A stretch of DNA of 6,746 nucleotides. Source: Desulfuromonadales bacterium C00003068. GTDB lineage: Bacteria > Desulfobacterota > Desulfuromonadia > Desulfuromonadales > Desulfuromonadaceae. The DNA is taken from NCBI GenBank assembly GCA_001751155.1, contig MAXR01000117.1:1-6746 (forward strand), written 5' to 3'. Position numbers and translations under genes: made by a program. The notes beneath the pieces were generated by a model, which made no database searches, was not told where the DNA came from, and saw nothing but the letters and a program-made list of their open reading frames with translations. The first letter of the stretch is position 1. Each line of letters begins with the position of its first letter. Shown one piece after another: positions 5,633 to 6,746 of this stretch.

Positions 5633-6367
5633 ATGCGAGTATCGGTGTTGTTAACTCTTTCGAAAATTGTTTTTATGTTGGCGATCTCTGCTTTCATGGG
5701 ATGTTCGTCGCCTCATCAGGCTGAAGTTGAGATTGCTGCCGATGTGACGATTGATGCTGAACTTTCGCCACAAGCGGATGCAGAAGCAACGGTTGAGGCA
5801 GCCTCTCAGCGTGACTTGGGCCGCCAGTATGCCAAGGGTGAAGGCGTTGAACAAGATTATGATCAAGCGTTTTCGTTGATCGAACAAGCCGCGGAAAAAG
5901 GGTTGGTTGAGGCACAGGTTGCCTTAGGTCGTCTTTATAGTCGTCGAAAAAAAGAGGCTCAGGATTATGCGGCGGCGCGATTATGGTTTCAACGGGCAGC
6001 CCGCCAAGGAAGCACACAGGCGATGGAAGCGATTGCGCTGATGTGCGTTCGTGGTCAAGGTGGCGTCGAGAGCTACGAGCAGGCGGCAGAGTGGCTTCGC
6101 CTTGCCGTGGGTGCTGGCTCTCTCGGGGCAACGTATAGCTTGGCGAATTATTATATGGAAGGGCTTGGTGTTGAGCAGGATACTGAAATGGGGATGGACC
6201 TGCTTAAGCAAAGCGCCTCTTTGGGCTATGGCTATTCCATCGATTATCTGGTGCGCGAAGCGCAACGCAACAATGTTGATGCGCAAGATTTTTTATGTAA
6301 CTTGGTGGTTGGCCCAGAGTTTGACACGGAACTGTGGCAATCCTACCGTTCTACACTCGATGAATGA
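5633..6367 (+). CDS. Sel1-repeat lipoprotein
   Basis: The 244-residue protein starts with a short basic region, a hydrophobic segment and Cys24 after FMG, fitting a lipoprotein signal peptide although Phe at -3 is not the usual residue. Serine follows the cysteine, so under the E. coli sorting rule it would go to the outer membrane. An acidic linker (about 27-56) leads into roughly four Sel1-type helical repeats (about 58-92, 93-128, 129-164 and 165-200). These show the usual A...LG..Y..G.GV.QDY..A......AA..G pattern, with the second repeat deviating at YSRRKKEAQ. Such repeats are protein-protein interaction scaffolds. I prefer the ATG at 5633 because GGGGTGA (5620-5626) is well spaced for it; the ATG at 5627 directly abuts that site. 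The LolA-like gene follows after 65 nt on the same strand, suggesting a shared envelope-related transcript. Its specific partner is unknown. Confidence 0.85.
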   Translation: MRVSVLLTLSKIVFMLAISAFMGCSSPHQAEVEIAADVTIDAELSPQADAEATVEAASQRDLGRQYAKGEGVEQDYDQAFSLIEQAAEKGLVEAQVALGRLYSRRKKEAQDYAAARLWFQRAARQGSTQAMEAIALMCVRGQGGVESYEQAAEWLRLAVGAGSLGATYSLANYYMEGLGVEQDTEMGMDLLKQSASLGYGYSIDYLVREAQRNNVDAQDFLCNLVVGPEFDTELWQSYRSTLDE

Positions 6368-6392
6368 TTGTACTCCTTCGTTTGATCAATTG

Positions 6393-6414
6393 TTAGCAGC
6401 TGTCAGCCTGCTAA
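6393..6414 (+). other. Hairpin between the Sel1 gene and the LolA-like gene
   Basis: The arms TTAGCAG (6393-6399) and CTGCTAA (6408-6414) form a perfect 7-bp stem with an 8-nt loop. No T-run follows, so it is not a typical terminator. It ends 4 nt before the GGAGAGGG ribosome binding site (6419-6426) of the next gene and could act on mRNA stability or translation. Chance cannot be excluded. Confidence 0.35.
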
Positions 6415-6432
6415 GACCGGAGAGGGTTTAAA

Positions 6433-6746
6433 ATGAGGCGATTGATTTTAAATATTCTGTTGATTTTAGCTGTGTTTCCGGCTGTGGCTTTAAGTCATAC
6501 GGCAACGGACATTGTTCGTGCTTCCGATGAAAAAATGCGCGGTCAATCAAGCTTTACCGAGATCACCATGCAGATTATCCGCCCCGATTGGCTGCGAACC
6601 ATGAAGATGAGAGGCTGGACCAAAGGGGAGGATTATTCTCTTATTTTGGTGCTCGATCCCGCCCGTGATAAAGGCTCTAGCTCGCTTAAGCGCGGTAAGG
6701 AGATGTGGAACTGGGTACCACGTATTGAACGGGTGATTAAAATTGC
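6433..6746 (+). CDS. Outer membrane lipoprotein-sorting protein, LolA-like (partial, 3' end outside window)
   Basis: The 104 residues present begin with a Sec-type signal peptide (about 1-21, cleavage near ALS) followed by a mature N-terminus TATDIVRASDEKMRG. The block RPDWLRTMKMRGWTKGEDY (50-68), then LVLDPARDKGSSSLKRG (72-88) and MWNWVPRIERVIKI (91-104), match the pattern of proteins annotated as outer membrane lipoprotein-sorting protein with a LolA-like beta-barrel half-shell fold. Members are periplasmic and often encoded beside RND/MMPL-type or FtsX-like transporters, so such a gene may follow beyond the window. They differ from true LolA, and their cargo is mostly unknown. GGAGAGGG at 6419-6426 supports the ATG at 6433. 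The gene follows the Sel1 lipoprotein gene by 65 nt with no terminator between. The stop codon is not in the window. Confidence 0.85.
   Translation, partial: MRRLILNILLILAVFPAVALSHTATDIVRASDEKMRGQSSFTEITMQIIRPDWLRTMKMRGWTKGEDYSLILVLDPARDKGSSSLKRGKEMWNWVPRIERVIKI

Noticed and set aside
6382..6389. TTGATCAA as a second FNR-type site
   Set aside because: It lacks the 4-base spacer between half-sites required by FNR-family proteins and lies between two genes that look cotranscribed.
5651..6431. Open frames on both strands overlapping the Sel1 gene
   Set aside because: The Sel1 frame has the signal peptide and repeats; the others have no recognisable features and overlap it almost fully.

Overview
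This window looks like ordinary chromosomal DNA of an anaerobic or facultative Gram-negative bacterium, with moderate GC by eye. A periplasmic octaheme cytochrome, an outer-membrane lipoprotein-sorting-type protein, a Sel1-repeat lipoprotein and a YheU-family protein point to Proteobacteria in the broad sense. The mix of a non-nitrifier-type HAO homologue with these genes makes me favour the Desulfuromonas/Geobacter side (Desulfuromonadota), with Gammaproteobacteria as the alternative. That placement is inference, not proof. I see no insertion sequence, integrase, CRISPR array, tRNA or rRNA.

Layout: (1) 39-77 is a strong hairpin terminator. (2) 102-1388 (-) is an octaheme c-type cytochrome of the hydroxylamine oxidoreductase (HAO) family. 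It appears monocistronic, with an excellent ribosome binding site. Upstream lies a perfect FNR/CRP-family palindrome (1515-1528), centred 41.5 bp before a start point predicted from an extended -10 element. (3) 3991 down to 1610 (-) is a compact three-gene run: a YcxB-like two-helix membrane protein, the DEAD-box RNA helicase RhlE, and a ribonuclease HI-like protein that starts within a few bases of the helicase stop. (4) 4158-4400 (+) is a YheU-family small protein, divergent from the YcxB-like gene. (5) 5417 down to 4447 (-) is a 68-residue unknown protein followed by an RluA-family pseudouridine synthase with no ATG or GTG start. (6) 5633-6746 (+) is a Sel1-repeat lipoprotein followed by the start of a LolA-like outer-membrane lipoprotein-sorting protein that runs off the window.

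How they may work together: the helicase, RNase H and pseudouridine synthase are RNA metabolism functions, and the last two genes belong to the cell envelope. The cytochrome is the one respiratory gene. Its promoter layout suggests it is switched on by low oxygen or by a nitrogen oxide signal through an FNR/DNR-type activator. This would fit a role in nitrite or hydroxylamine reduction rather than nitrification. I did not find a clearly undescribed multi-gene system. The best leads are the cytochrome with its promoter, and the helicase/RNase H pair.
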